NCBI GenBank assembly: GCA_018655525.1
Contig: JABIJM010000002.1
Span: forward strand, 173,575-225,423
Reading direction: 5' to 3'
Length of the DNA: 51,849 nt
Source: Candidatus Woesearchaeota archaeon
GTDB lineage: Archaea > Nanobdellota > Nanobdellia > Woesearchaeales > GW2011-AR9
This document shows, piece by piece, positions 16,418-25,406 of this stretch. A model generated the notes under the pieces. That model was not told the DNA's origin and did no database searches. It saw nothing but the letters and a program-made list of their open reading frames with translations. How positions within the stretch are numbered: the first letter of the stretch is position 1; every line of letters begins with the position of its first letter. Both the position numbers and the translations under genes were made by a program.

Positions 16418-19400
16418 ATTCTTTCCAACAAAAATTCCCTCAATCCTTGTGGCCATTCTTTTTTAATTTCTTTTTTATGTTCCTTTAATTCTTTAGTAAC
16501 ACGTGCATTTAAATTTCCATTATCAATTAATTTAATCAATTGTTCTTTAGCATATACGGGAACCTTCTTCAAACTCCAGACTTGCATTTTAAGTTTTTCT
16601 TTAAACATGTCTTTTTTATCATCTGATTCTTTCTTTGCTTCTTCCCAGTATTTCTGATAGGAAAATTCTTCCATTTTTTCTTTGACTAATTTCTTACCAT
16701 GTTTCAATGCAATCCGTGCAAGAACTTGTTGATGCATACGTTTCAAGAATTCTTGTTTGTCTTCAACTTTAATCACATCTGAATAGCCAGCCATGATTAA
16801 TCCAAACGCAAATGGAGAAGGCATTTTTGTATTTTTTTCTACAATGATTGCTGGACCATTAATTACAGAGTCAATAATTTGCTGCGCATGAATGATGTCC
16901 ATTTGATCTTCTAAGACTTCTCTACGTGCTTCTTTTAAAATGGAGAAATTTGGATCTATTCTTTTGACTGCATTAAATAAAATTTTGCTCCCCATATGGG
17001 CCCGCCCTACTGATTTCTTCCGTCCCATATAGCTACGAAGAATCATTAATGATCTTCCTGCACAATGTCTGAATCTACGTGAGAGAACTTCACTTTTATC
17101 AATAGATTCTTCTAGGACTCCACGAAAATCTTGTGTTTTAAGTAATTCAAATGCACGCATGGGATTAAATGTTTTTTCTGCTGAGAGATAGAATCCGTTA
17201 TCGCTGATTCCTACTTCTACATCTCGGTGTTGTGAACGTCCAATTACAAAGGCTAATGAACGAGATAAACAATCATTCACACGACGTCCAAACAATGTTT
17301 GGAAGATAACATAAGTTCTTCCTCTATCTGTGTAGGATTCTACAACTATTTTTTTATCATGAGGGATATAAGAAAAATGAAATTGTTCATAGAAATATTG
17401 ATAGATACTTTCAGCAGCCTTTTCATTGACATATAAATAATCGTCAATAAATTTGATGATGTCCTTCTTAGATTCTTTTGCATGGAATCGTTCATCCATC
17501 AATCTTCGGAATCTGTTAATTTCCATTGCTAAGTCAAATGATAAAGGTAGCATTTCTGAGAACCATGATGGAACAGTTGGTGGTCTGTTTACAGAAGTTG
17601 AAACTTGCGCAGTCATACCACGTGCAAATCTAAACATGTATACATTTCCACCTAATACAAACACATCACCTGGACGCATTCGTTCAAGGAATCCTTCATC
17701 AATGGATCCAACAATTTGTTCTCCAATTTTTACTTTGACATGTGTTTGTTCTGGAATGGTTCCAATGTTTGTCATGTAAATCACACGCGCAAGTTTTCCT
17801 TTCTTTCCAATATCTCCTGTATCTTGGTCGTACCAGATTCGTGCATAAACATGTCGTTCTTCTAATGACACATAATGTCCTGAAAGAAATTTAATTAATT
17901 CAAAGAAGTCATCCCATGTTAATTCATGATAGCAATATGATCCTTTAATTAAATGAAATAATTCGTAAATGTTAATCACACCATTAATCGCGATTCCATA
18001 AATTTGTTGTGCTAAAACATCAAGAGCATTTCGTGGGATTTGGACACGATCAATCTTTTTTTCAATAGCTGACTTTAGTAATAATGAACATTCAATAAGA
18101 TCATCACGATCAAGAACTATGACCCGCCCTTTAACCACACCGTGTAACTGATGTCCTGCACGTCCACAATTATGAGTTATAATATTACCAACAATAAAAT
18201 TATGATCTCCTTCAATTGTTAAATTATATGTTGGTTCTGTAAAAGTAATTTTTTTTATAGATTTTATTTTCCTCCAAGAGATAAATTTTGTATTCTTCGA
18301 CTTTTTAATATGGTGTTGTTTAAATTTATTCACTAAATCTTTAGAATTTTTAGCTTTAGGCCCAAAACAAGGAATTTCATTAAAAAAGGTTTTAATATCA
18401 TTAATTCTTGTAAAAGTCAAATTATAAATATATTTTAATTTAATATTAGGAATTTTCTTTGAAACTTTAGATTTCTCTGTATAAATTGTTGTATAATAAC
18501 CTAAACGTGAACTGATTCTATTAATTTGTTTAATGAATTCATGACTACAACTAAAAATTCTAATTTGAGGAAATTTTTTAGAATAATTCCCATCACCCTC
18601 AAATACGCCTTCAAGAAATCCATGATGTAGTTTATGATCTAATTTAAAAAATAAAGGAGATAATTTTAATGAAAAAGATTTATTTTTAAAAGGAATGCCT
18701 AATGCATGTAAAAGCCATACAAAAACCCTATTTCCCGATTCAATGGAAAATTGATGATCTTTTTTTCTAATAGAAGTATGATAACCAATTTTGTATGTAG
18801 ATAGAACATCTTTATATTTTTTAACTAGTTCTTGATTTTTATTACTAAATTTCACAACAAAATTATACAAATTAAACCTTTTATCAAGAGTTTTCACAAT
18901 ACAACCATCTGATGCAATTAAACCTGCAACCCACATCAATTCAGGAGTTAAATACAAAGGAAGCTCAGACCAAGAATTACCTTTATATTTTAATTTTGAG
19001 AGATAAGAGATGAACTCTTTTTCTTTTCTTTCTCCAATCTTACAAACTTTTAAGAAATCTTTAAGCAATATACTTTTTTTTCTACCATTCTGCCTTCTTT
19101 GGTCAATAAGTTTATTATAAGAAAATGAATATTTTTCCGAGAAAGATTTTAACGATATTTGATATTTATTACAATACTCATCAATGATTTTTGTAAAATA
19201 AGAATTTGCTCCATAAACAAAAATTTTATCTTGGGGTAAAAAAGTATAAATTGGAATTTTCCTAGATTTAAAATGTACTTTACTAAAAACCTCAGCAATT
19301 TGATCATCTTCCTTCAATCTATGAGCTTCCTTCCATCCATCTTTTGTTAAGAATGGATGTTCGGAAGTACATTTTATACTTTCACCACTGCTTGTTTCAA

Positions 19401-20685
19401 TTCTTAGTAAATCTTGATTTTCATTTTTGTAGGTTTTCAAAATTTTTCGTGAAACAAAACCTTCTTTTTCATTAAAAGAAATAACATTGACAGGAAGCTT
19501 CTTCTCAACAATTTGACCAATTGGCAAATATGACCCATCATCTAAAAGAACCTCCTCGTTATAGGGTAAACATCTCTGTAAAAATCGTGAAGCTGATTTT
19601 GGAGATCCTAAACATAATACTAAATCAATAAATCCAATGTCAATTCCTAATTCTAAACTTGTTGAGGAAACAACAACTTTTAAGTTCCCATCACGTAAAT
19701 CTTGTTCTGTCTTGAAACGGTTTTCTTTACTTAAACTTCCGTGATGTGCAGAAATGTTTTCAACATTGTAAAATTTGGGATACATTTCTTTCAAATTATG
19801 AACCACACGTTCAGTTGCAGCTCGTGTGTTTGTAAAAACTAAAGTTGTTTTATGTTTCTGAACTTGTTTGTGAATCAATTCATACATCTTTTTATGTTTC
19901 ATCATATATGAATCTTCAACTAAACTTTTAACAGGAGAAAGAACTTTGAAATCTTGTTGTTTTGTATATTGTACATCTACAATACCGCAATCACGTTCGT
20001 CATCTCCGTTATATCCTACAAGATATCGTGCAATTTCTTCAAGCGGTGCTATGGTTGCTGATAATCCTACTCTACATAATCCTGGAGAAATTCTTTGCAT
20101 TCGTTCAATTGTAAGATTCATATGAACACCACGTTTATTTTCCGCAATAGAATGAATTTCATCTACAATTATCCATTGCGTTTTTGTAAGGTGTTCTTTG
20201 AACTTGGGAGAATTAATCATGATCGCTAAACTTTCCGGTGTTGTGATTAGGATATGTGGAGGTTTCTTCAACATCTTTTGTTTCTGGTACGGCGTTGTAT
20301 CACCTGTTCTAAGACCCACACGAATCCCAAATTCTTTTCCAACGAGTTCTTCCATTTCTTTAAGTGGTTCAAGAAGGTTTACAGAAACGTCAGATGATAA
20401 TGCTTTTAATGGAGAAACGTATATACAATACACTCTGTCTTCTAAAATTTGTTTTTCTGCTGAATCAATAAGTTCATTGAGAACTGAAAGAAAAGCTGTA
20501 AGTGTTTTTCCAGATCCTGTTGGAGATGAAATTAACACATTCTGTCTGCAATGAATTGGATATACTGCAAATAGTTGTGGTGGACTGAATGCTTTGAACT
20601 TAGAGAAAAACCATTTATTTACAAAAGGATGTAATACAGCTTTAATTTGTACAGGTTTATATGGTTCAGTAATATATGATATCAT
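16414..20685 (-). CDS. lhr: Lhr-type superfamily 2 helicase interrupted by an intein
   Basis: The 1423-residue precursor holds an ATP-dependent helicase of the large-helicase-related family, thought to act in DNA repair or replication restart. N-terminal motifs are SSPTGSGKT (Walker A, about residues 53-61), ITTPESLA, VDEIH and GLSATIAP; the second RecA domain has FTNTRAATERV, then SSTSLELGIDIG. Motif VI (QRCGRAGH) is split by a 468-residue intein. After splicing the protein would be 955 residues, the usual Lhr size, with the Lhr winged-helix and C-terminal parts after motif VI. The predicted start has no TATA at the leaderless spacing; a structured segment lies 30-150 bp upstream, so this mRNA may carry a leader. 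The stop shares TTAA with the 15908 gene. Confidence 0.92.
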   Translation of the reverse strand: MISYITEPYKPVQIKAVLHPFVNKWFFSKFKAFSPPQLFAVYPIHCRQNVLISSPTGSGKTLTAFLSVLNELIDSAEKQILEDRVYCIYVSPLKALSSDVSVNLLEPLKEMEELVGKEFGIRVGLRTGDTTPYQKQKMLKKPPHILITTPESLAIMINSPKFKEHLTKTQWIIVDEIHSIAENKRGVHMNLTIERMQRISPGLCRVGLSATIAPLEEIARYLVGYNGDDERDCGIVDVQYTKQQDFKVLSPVKSLVEDSYMMKHKKMYELIHKQVQKHKTTLVFTNTRAATERVVHNLKEMYPKFYNVENISAHHGSLSKENRFKTEQDLRDGNLKVVVSSTSLELGIDIGFIDLVLCLGSPKSASRFLQRCLPYNEEVLLDDGSYLPIGQIVEKKLPVNVISFNEKEGFVSRKILKTYKNENQDLLRIETSSGESIKCTSEHPFLTKDGWKEAHRLKEDDQIAEVFSKVHFKSRKIPIYTFLPQDKIFVYGANSYFTKIIDEYCNKYQISLKSFSEKYSFSYNKLIDQRRQNGRKKSILLKDFLKVCKIGERKEKEFISYLSKLKYKGNSWSELPLYLTPELMWVAGLIASDGCIVKTLDKRFNLYNFVVKFSNKNQELVKKYKDVLSTYKIGYHTSIRKKDHQFSIESGNRVFVWLLHALGIPFKNKSFSLKLSPLFFKLDHKLHHGFLEGVFEGDGNYSKKFPQIRIFSCSHEFIKQINRISSRLGYYTTIYTEKSKVSKKIPNIKLKYIYNLTFTRINDIKTFFNEIPCFGPKAKNSKDLVNKFKQHHIKKSKNTKFISWRKIKSIKKITFTEPTYNLTIEGDHNFIVGNIITHNCGRAGHQLHGVVKGRVIVLDRDDLIECSLLLKSAIEKKIDRVQIPRNALDVLAQQIYGIAINGVINIYELFHLIKGSYCYHELTWDDFFELIKFLSGHYVSLEERHVYARIWYDQDTGDIGKKGKLARVIYMTNIGTIPEQTHVKVKIGEQIVGSIDEGFLERMRPGDVFVLGGNVYMFRFARGMTAQVSTSVNRPPTVPSWFSEMLPLSFDLAMEINRFRRLMDERFHAKESKKDIIKFIDDYLYVNEKAAESIYQYFYEQFHFSYIPHDKKIVVESYTDRGRTYVIFQTLFGRRVNDCLSRSLAFVIGRSQHRDVEVGISDNGFYLSAEKTFNPMRAFELLKTQDFRGVLEESIDKSEVLSRRFRHCAGRSLMILRSYMGRKKSVGRAHMGSKILFNAVKRIDPNFSILKEARREVLEDQMDIIHAQQIIDSVINGPAIIVEKNTKMPSPFAFGLIMAGYSDVIKVEDKQEFLKRMHQQVLARIALKHGKKLVKEKMEEFSYQKYWEEAKKESDDKKDMFKEKLKMQVWSLKKVPVYAKEQLIKLIDNGNLNARVTKELKEHKKEIKKEWPQGLREFLLERI
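18169..19572 (-). mobile_element. Intein with LAGLIDADG homing endonuclease in lhr
   Basis: The intein runs from Cys372 (CLPYNEEVLLDDGSYLP, block A) to Asn839 of the precursor, 468 residues. Block B is CTSEHPFLT. Two LAGLIDADG motifs are visible: WVAGLIASDGC and LEGVFEGDGNY. The C-terminal splice blocks are GDHNFIVGN and ITHN, followed by Cys+1 of the extein. All residues expected for splicing (Cys1, block-B His, penultimate His, terminal Asn, Cys+1) are present, so it should splice and the endonuclease may be active. By eye its DNA is more AT-rich than the flanking extein. Confidence 0.95.
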
Positions 20686-20714
20686 GGATTATTATTGTAA
20701 ATGATGTGTATGGA

Positions 20715-20835
20715 TTAGTAGCGCCAATATACGAGCGATACAATCAATTGCCACGTTGATTGCGGGAGGGGTTATCCCTTACGGGGAGGACCCGCATTCG
20801 TTATATACATCAAAAGAGCGAGTCGGCCCTACTAA
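20715..20835. ncRNA. Unidentified structured RNA or leader element
   Basis: A GC-rich island in AT-rich DNA with nested complementarity. TTAGTAG (20715-20721) pairs with CTACTAA (20829-20835), extended by GCC/GGC. ATATACGA (20727-20734) pairs with TCGTTATAT (20798-20806) with one bulge. Inside are two adjacent hairpins: ATCAA/TTGAT (20743-20760) and TGCGGG/CCCGCA (20761-20796). In the second, CCC at 20776-20778 can pair with G runs on either side. There is no tRNA, 5S, SRP or RNase P signature. Strand is unresolved: a minus-strand RNA would be an lhr leader. No coding frame of note. Confidence 0.6.
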
Positions 20836-20871
20836 GAGATACATATTACGCATAGAGAAAATTAGTTCCCT

Positions 20872-20880
20872 ACTTTAAAA
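20872..20880 (-). promoter_or_regulatory. Candidate promoter for the structured RNA and lhr
   Basis: CTTTAAAAG-type element; on the minus strand it predicts a transcription start near 20851, about 16 nt before the first stem of the structured segment and 166 nt before the lhr ATG. Confidence 0.35.
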
Positions 20881-20913
20881 GAGTTGTGCAGGGTTGTCGA
20901 GTGTGGGGTGTGG

Positions 20914-20930
20914 TAATAAAAATAAAAAAA
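20914..20930 (-). terminator. T-rich terminator after the 20931-21206 gene
   Basis: On the minus strand TTTTTTTATTTTTATTA follows the stop codon directly. It separates this gene from the structured RNA and lhr downstream. Confidence 0.5.
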
Positions 20931-21206
20931 TTAATTATAAAGTTTTTTCATATAATCGCCAGCAAGAATGATCTCTTGAGATTCAGGTTTTCCAGAAGGA
21001 TCGTATAAATCTTTGACATGAACTTTTTTTCCGACAGAGTCTACACCCAGTTCAGTTTGTAATCTTACACATCTCATTCCTAGATGCTCTTGGTCTACTG
21101 CGACTTTAGTTGTTGTTCTTCCAGAGATAACTTTATGATCTAATATTCCTGTGATTTTTCCATTTGCTATTACATTCATTTTATCCTCGCCATCCTCAAT
21201 TACCAT
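20931..21206 (-). CDS. Hypothetical protein, 91 residues
   Basis: No family recognised. The sequence looks all beta with a short C-terminal helix: KMNVIANGKITGILDHKVISG, a central KVAVDQEHLGMRCVRL, and GKKVHVKDLYD. TTTATAAA about 21229-21236 places transcription start on ATG 21206. Confidence 0.6.
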   Translation of the reverse strand: MVIEDGEDKMNVIANGKITGILDHKVISGRTTTKVAVDQEHLGMRCVRLQTELGVDSVGKKVHVKDLYDPSGKPESQEIILAGDYMKKLYN

Positions 21207-21265
21207 AATATATCCAGAATAAACGTATTTTATAAATGTTTCATGAATTTTTGAATGATTTCATT

Positions 21266-21490
21266 TCATTCATCATAATCACAACCTAATGCAGTAAACC
21301 CGAGATCAATGAAGTGAATTCTTGTACTTGTACGATAAGGACAACTAAATTGAACATTTTCAGGAATGATGGATGGATCAACTCCACAAAAATATTCTCC
21401 TTGAGAATTTTCACAAATAAATGTTCCAGAATTTTTAAGACAATTTTGAGTAATTCTGTCTAACGTTCTTAAATCTAAATCTTTTCTCAC
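21266..21490 (-). CDS. Small Cys-containing hypothetical protein
   Basis: 74 residues with five Cys (NCLKNSG, FICEN, FCGVD, SCPYR, GCDYDE). The spacing does not form a standard zinc ribbon. The start is GTG 21490, supported by TTATAAAT at about 21512-21519 (leaderless spacing). Divergent from adk, whose own TATA lies only ~30 bp away. Confidence 0.55.
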   Translation of the reverse strand: MRKDLDLRTLDRITQNCLKNSGTFICENSQGEYFCGVDPSIIPENVQFSCPYRTSTRIHFIDLGFTALGCDYDE

Positions 21491-21573
21491 AGATGAGTGA
21501 TTGAGAGGAGATTTATAAGTTCATTGGTACATAAAACAAAACACATTTAAACCCCAACCATTCCACAAATCTC

Positions 21574-22185
21574 ATGAAACTTATACTATTAGGACCCCCT
21601 GGTTCTGGGAAAGGAACCGTTGCACAGATGTTGGCAAAAGATTTCAATTTTGCACATGTTTCTGCAGGTGAATTACTTAGAGAAGAAATTAAGAAAGGAA
21701 CAACTCTTGGAAATGATATTAAAAAATTAGTTGAAACAGGTGCACTTGTTCCAGATCTACTTGTGACTGAAATCATGAAACTTGATGTTTCTTCTAAAGA
21801 GAATTATATTATGGATGGATTTCCACGTACACTTACACAAGCGGAAGCAATTGAAGATTTAGATATCGATATGGCAATCTATTTAGAAGTGCCAGATGAA
21901 GTGGTCATTGATAGATTTGCAGGAAGAAGAACAGATCCTGTGACAGGTGATGTGTATCACATTAAACATAATCCTGCACCAGCTGAGATTCAAGATCGTT
22001 TGGTACAGAGAAAGGATGATACTCCTGAAACTGTGAAAGATAGATTAGTAATTTATCATAAACAGACACAACCTTTAGTTGATTTCTATGAGAAGAAGGG
22101 CATTCTAAAAACGATTGATGGTGCGCCTCCTCCTAAAAAAGTCTATGAAGTTGTGAAGAAGGTTGTTGAAGAGTTTAGTAAGTGA
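21574..22185 (+). CDS. adk: Adenylate kinase
   Basis: Interconverts ATP + AMP and 2 ADP. P-loop GPPGSGKGT (residues 7-15), AMP-binding VSAGELLREE and the signature MDGFPRT are intact. The LID region (RRTDPVTGDVYHIKHNPA) is of the long bacterial/eukaryotic type without zinc-binding Cys, unlike the trimeric archaeal Adk of methanogens. It has 203 residues. CATTTAAAC at 21544-21552 gives a leaderless ATG. The 3' end overlaps the converging gene by 11 bp. Confidence 0.95.
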   Translation: MKLILLGPPGSGKGTVAQMLAKDFNFAHVSAGELLREEIKKGTTLGNDIKKLVETGALVPDLLVTEIMKLDVSSKENYIMDGFPRTLTQAEAIEDLDIDMAIYLEVPDEVVIDRFAGRRTDPVTGDVYHIKHNPAPAEIQDRLVQRKDDTPETVKDRLVIYHKQTQPLVDFYEKKGILKTIDGAPPPKKVYEVVKKVVEEFSK

Positions 22186-22573
22186 TTGTACCACTATAGC
22201 CTAAAGTTGGTAAAACATACAATCCTTTCTGAGGATCGTGAGATATTTTGTATTTCTGATCAACCCCAGCTTCTTGATCTCCTAAGACAAGCATTGATTG
22301 TTTATCAGCAATTTCATTGAATTCAATCATTTCACCATTTGGTGCAACTTCAAATCTCTGACCACAACAGCATTGAAGATCTCCGGTATGTTTCTCAGAA
22401 GTAGGTGCATATAATGCATCTTCTAATGCACTTGAAGCTTCTGTTTTCACAATTTCTGCTTTTGTACCATCATCATGACCGTGGTAACTAAGAAATGCTT
22501 CTTCTACATTCTGAGGAAAAGCTACGGTTGTATTTTGTACAATTGTTCCTATATTTGAGCTAAAATTTACCAT
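22175..22573 (-). CDS. Hypothetical protein with a CCCG motif
   Basis: 132 residues, no family recognised. The C-terminal half contains LQCCCGQRFEVAPNGEMIEF, resembling half of a zinc-binding site. The region upstream is helical with SYHGHDDG. Unlike most genes here it has a ~20-nt leader: the TATA element (TTTATAAA, 22615-22622) predicts a start of transcription near 22593, where a tiny open frame begins. Confidence 0.6.
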   Translation of the reverse strand: MVNFSSNIGTIVQNTTVAFPQNVEEAFLSYHGHDDGTKAEIVKTEASSALEDALYAPTSEKHTGDLQCCCGQRFEVAPNGEMIEFNEIADKQSMLVLGDQEAGVDQKYKISHDPQKGLYVLPTLGYSGTITY

Positions 22574-22592
22574 TGTGACATCTCTTTTCTTA
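22557..22592 (-). other. Possible leader mini-ORF
   Basis: ATG at 22592 sits at the predicted transcription start and opens an 11-codon frame (MDNIRKEMSQW) whose TAA lies just past the ATG of the 22573 gene in another frame. It may be chance or a coupled leader peptide. Confidence 0.25.
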
Positions 22593-22724
22593 TGTTATCC
22601 ATAAGGAGTAGTGATTTATAAAGGTTTCTCTTAAAATAGAGACATTTATGTCAAGATGGTTCATTAGTTAAATCTGTTAAATATTTGAAGAAATGTTTTT
22701 AAAATAACTTTAATATGGGCTAAT

Positions 22725-23423
22725 ATGTATACATTTACTCCTCCTGTTGAAGCAAGAAAAATCACATATTACCACGGTTCTGGATCGGCTAGTTTAGTTG
22801 GTGTTTTAAGTAACAATTTTCCTGGTTTAATGCCTATTGCTACCCTTTTTAGAGAGGGAGGAGTTAGTTATGGCGGAGAAGGCAATGTAGCACAAGTTAT
22901 TGAAAATGTAGACTCTTTTATTTCTACGGTGACAGGTGGACATTTATATGTTGCAATTGATTATGCTACAAAAGAAGGAACCAGATCTTGGACACCAGAA
23001 ATTGGAAAAAAAAACCTTAATATAATACGCCAGCTGCTTAAATTAAAAGAAAATCCATTAAGAAAATTAGGAAAAGTTTTTTTTAAAGTTGAAAATAGAC
23101 GTATTCGACTATGGAAGCAATTATCAGACGAAGAACGTGATTTAATTCAAAATCCTTTCCCTATTATATATAGATTTAATGAAGACGGAGAATTTCATAA
23201 TAATCTTTATTTTCAATCAGGAAGAGAAGTTTGTGTTACTAAAACTATTGGAGTTGACGACCTTAACATCCATGTCCCATTGTCTCAAATTGATAGAGTT
23301 GAAAGAATGGCAAGATCTAAAGGACATTCTCCAAAGATTCTAGATTTTAGTGAATTGGTAATGATAGATTCATTATTTGAGGATCATAAACGATCTTTAG
23401 AAAAATTATTACAGAATAGCTAA
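22725..23423 (+). CDS. ADP-ribosyltransferase-fold-like protein
   Basis: 232 residues. The N-terminus ITYYHGSGSASLVGVLSN, then LMPIATLF, GGHLYVAIDY and a late REVCVTKTIGVDDLNIHVP follow the order seen in ART-fold proteins: an early His strand, a G-L/I-x-P element, the strand bearing the aromatic/Ser, and a terminal catalytic Glu before the last strands. The match is by pattern only; candidates are an NAD-dependent modifier, a toxin, or an RNA 2'-phosphotransferase-like protein. TTTTAAAA (22697-22704) makes ATG 22725 leaderless. No antitoxin or macrodomain gene is adjacent. Confidence 0.55.
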   Translation: MYTFTPPVEARKITYYHGSGSASLVGVLSNNFPGLMPIATLFREGGVSYGGEGNVAQVIENVDSFISTVTGGHLYVAIDYATKEGTRSWTPEIGKKNLNIIRQLLKLKENPLRKLGKVFFKVENRRIRLWKQLSDEERDLIQNPFPIIYRFNEDGEFHNNLYFQSGREVCVTKTIGVDDLNIHVPLSQIDRVERMARSKGHSPKILDFSELVMIDSLFEDHKRSLEKLLQNS

Positions 23424-23471
23424 TAAACATCACATCCAAACCTTTATATAAACCCAAAATAAGATGATTCC

Positions 23472-25406
23472 ATGGAATTCAAAGGTTTTACATTAGATCC
23501 ATTCCAAGAGGAAGCTGTTCTTGCGATTGAAGGAAATAATTCAGTAGTAGTTTCTGCTCCTACTGGCTCAGGGAAAACGCTTACAGCTGACTATATTATC
23601 CATAAACACAAGGATGATGGAAAACGTATTATTTACACAGCTCCAATTAAGGCTTTATCAAACCAAAAATATAGAGACTTTTCTAAAGAGTATGGTGCTG
23701 AAAAAATTGGTTTGATGACAGGAGATATTGTGATCAATCCACATGCAAAAGTCTTGATCATGACAACTGAAGTTTATAGAAACATGGTGGTGTCAAATGA
23801 TAAGGAAGTTAACGATGTTGCATATGTGATTTTTGATGAAGTACATTACATTAATGATCTTGAACGTGGATATATCTGGGAGGAATCTATCATTTATTCA
23901 CCTGAGCATATTCGTTTCCTTGCATTATCTGCAACAATTCCAAATGCACAAGAATTCAGTGATTGGATTAAGGCAATTAAACATCATGAAGTTGCAACGG
24001 TTGTTTCAACGAAACGAAATGTTCCTTTAAAACATTTATTTTATGATTATGAATTAGGAATCACAACTCTTGAGAAGGTTAAGAAAGCTGTTGAAATTCC
24101 ACGATATAAGGAGCGGGGAAGAAATCGTGGGAAACGAAGTCGTAATGTTTTCAGAGAACCTGAACCGAGTCACATTAAATTAATTGAAGAATTAGGTTCC
24201 GACAAATTACCGTGTTTATTTTTCAGTTTCTCACGAAAAGATTGTCAGATGAAGGCAAAGGAATTAATGAAGCGAAATTTGTTTAAGAAAAATCCTAAAA
24301 TACTTCAAATTTTTAACAAACATTTAGAGAAAGCTCCACCGGAGATAGCGAGGTTAACTTCTACTCAATTATTGAAACAAACATTACAGCAAGGAATTGC
24401 ATTTCATCATGCTGGAATTCTTCCTGTGTTGAAGGAAGCTGTTGAAGAGTTGTTTGGTGAAGGGTTAATCAAGGTTCTTTATGCAACTGAAACGTTTGCT
24501 GTTGGGATTAACATGCCTGCAAAAACGGTATGTTTCAATGCTTTACGGAAATATGATGGACGTTCATTTAGAAATTTAAATACGAAAGAATATTTCCAAA
24601 TTGCCGGGCGTGCAGGAAGGAGAGGGATTGATACGATAGGTTATGTTGTAAGTCTTATCTTCAGACCAAAATTTAGATATCATGAAGTTAAAAGAATCAC
24701 AGATGCTGATGTTGAACCAATCAAATCACAATTTAAATTATCTATTAATACTGTATTGAACCTTGTGCATCTTCATACACCTGAACAAATTGAAAAAATT
24801 CTGAGATTAAGTTTTTTTTCATATCAAGAATTTGGTGAAGATTATGAAAAGGTTCCTACAAAATTCTTACTTGCACGATATAATAGTATTATTAAACAGT
24901 TAAATAGATATGCGTATATTATTGATGGAAAATTGACGGAAAAAGGAATTTTTTCATCTCGTGTCTATGCGGATGAAATTTCTATGGGTGAAGCATTTGC
25001 AACTGAATTCCATAAGGATCTAGATTTATATCAGATGTTACTCGCGATTACATGTTTAGTATATGAACATCGTGAAACAACAAAATTCAAACAAGAATTT
25101 AAAGATGAGAAAATGCTTGATTTAAAAAAGAAAATTCGTGCAGATCCTTATCTTAGCAGAGAAAAGAAATTCTTAAACATGAATTACATCACAGCATTCA
25201 TTTATCCCATTTTCCATGATCAGGATTTTTTTGATGTATTAAAATATTCTAATTTATTAGAGGGAGATTTGATTAGGATTTATGCTCAAGTGTTAGATAG
25301 ATTAGGTCAAATTAGAAAAGCTTCTTCCGATCATGAATTATTATCAAAAGTTGATGCATGTGAAGATGTGATTAAACAAGCAATGGAAGGCATTTATTTA
25401 GTTTAA
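23472..25406 (+). CDS. Ski2/Mtr4/HelY-type DExH helicase
   Basis: 644 residues. Motifs: SAPTGSGKTLTADY (Walker A, residues ~31-44), TAPIKALSNQKY, MTTEVYRNM, FDEVHYIND, the Ski2/Mtr4 signature ERGYIWEESII, LSATIPNA, FSFSRKDCQMKA, FHHAGILPVLK, TETFAVGINMPAKT and QIAGRAGRRG. This order is typical of exosome-associated RNA helicases and bacterial HelY rather than archaeal Hel308. The Mtr4 arch is absent and the C-terminal helical part is short. An RNA-processing role is likely by family. TTTATATAAA at 23443-23452 gives a leaderless ATG; the stop shares TTAA with the converging gene. Confidence 0.88.
   Translation: MEFKGFTLDPFQEEAVLAIEGNNSVVVSAPTGSGKTLTADYIIHKHKDDGKRIIYTAPIKALSNQKYRDFSKEYGAEKIGLMTGDIVINPHAKVLIMTTEVYRNMVVSNDKEVNDVAYVIFDEVHYINDLERGYIWEESIIYSPEHIRFLALSATIPNAQEFSDWIKAIKHHEVATVVSTKRNVPLKHLFYDYELGITTLEKVKKAVEIPRYKERGRNRGKRSRNVFREPEPSHIKLIEELGSDKLPCLFFSFSRKDCQMKAKELMKRNLFKKNPKILQIFNKHLEKAPPEIARLTSTQLLKQTLQQGIAFHHAGILPVLKEAVEELFGEGLIKVLYATETFAVGINMPAKTVCFNALRKYDGRSFRNLNTKEYFQIAGRAGRRGIDTIGYVVSLIFRPKFRYHEVKRITDADVEPIKSQFKLSINTVLNLVHLHTPEQIEKILRLSFFSYQEFGEDYEKVPTKFLLARYNSIIKQLNRYAYIIDGKLTEKGIFSSRVYADEISMGEAFATEFHKDLDLYQMLLAITCLVYEHRETTKFKQEFKDEKMLDLKKKIRADPYLSREKKFLNMNYITAFIYPIFHDQDFFDVLKYSNLLEGDLIRIYAQVLDRLGQIRKASSDHELLSKVDACEDVIKQAMEGIYLV

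Noticed and set aside
20715-20835. Intron-containing tRNA, 5S, SRP or RNase P RNA
   Set aside because: The 7-bp outer stem resembles an acceptor stem, but no T arm, D arm or anticodon arm is present, and no conserved 5S, SRP or RNase P sequence block is found.
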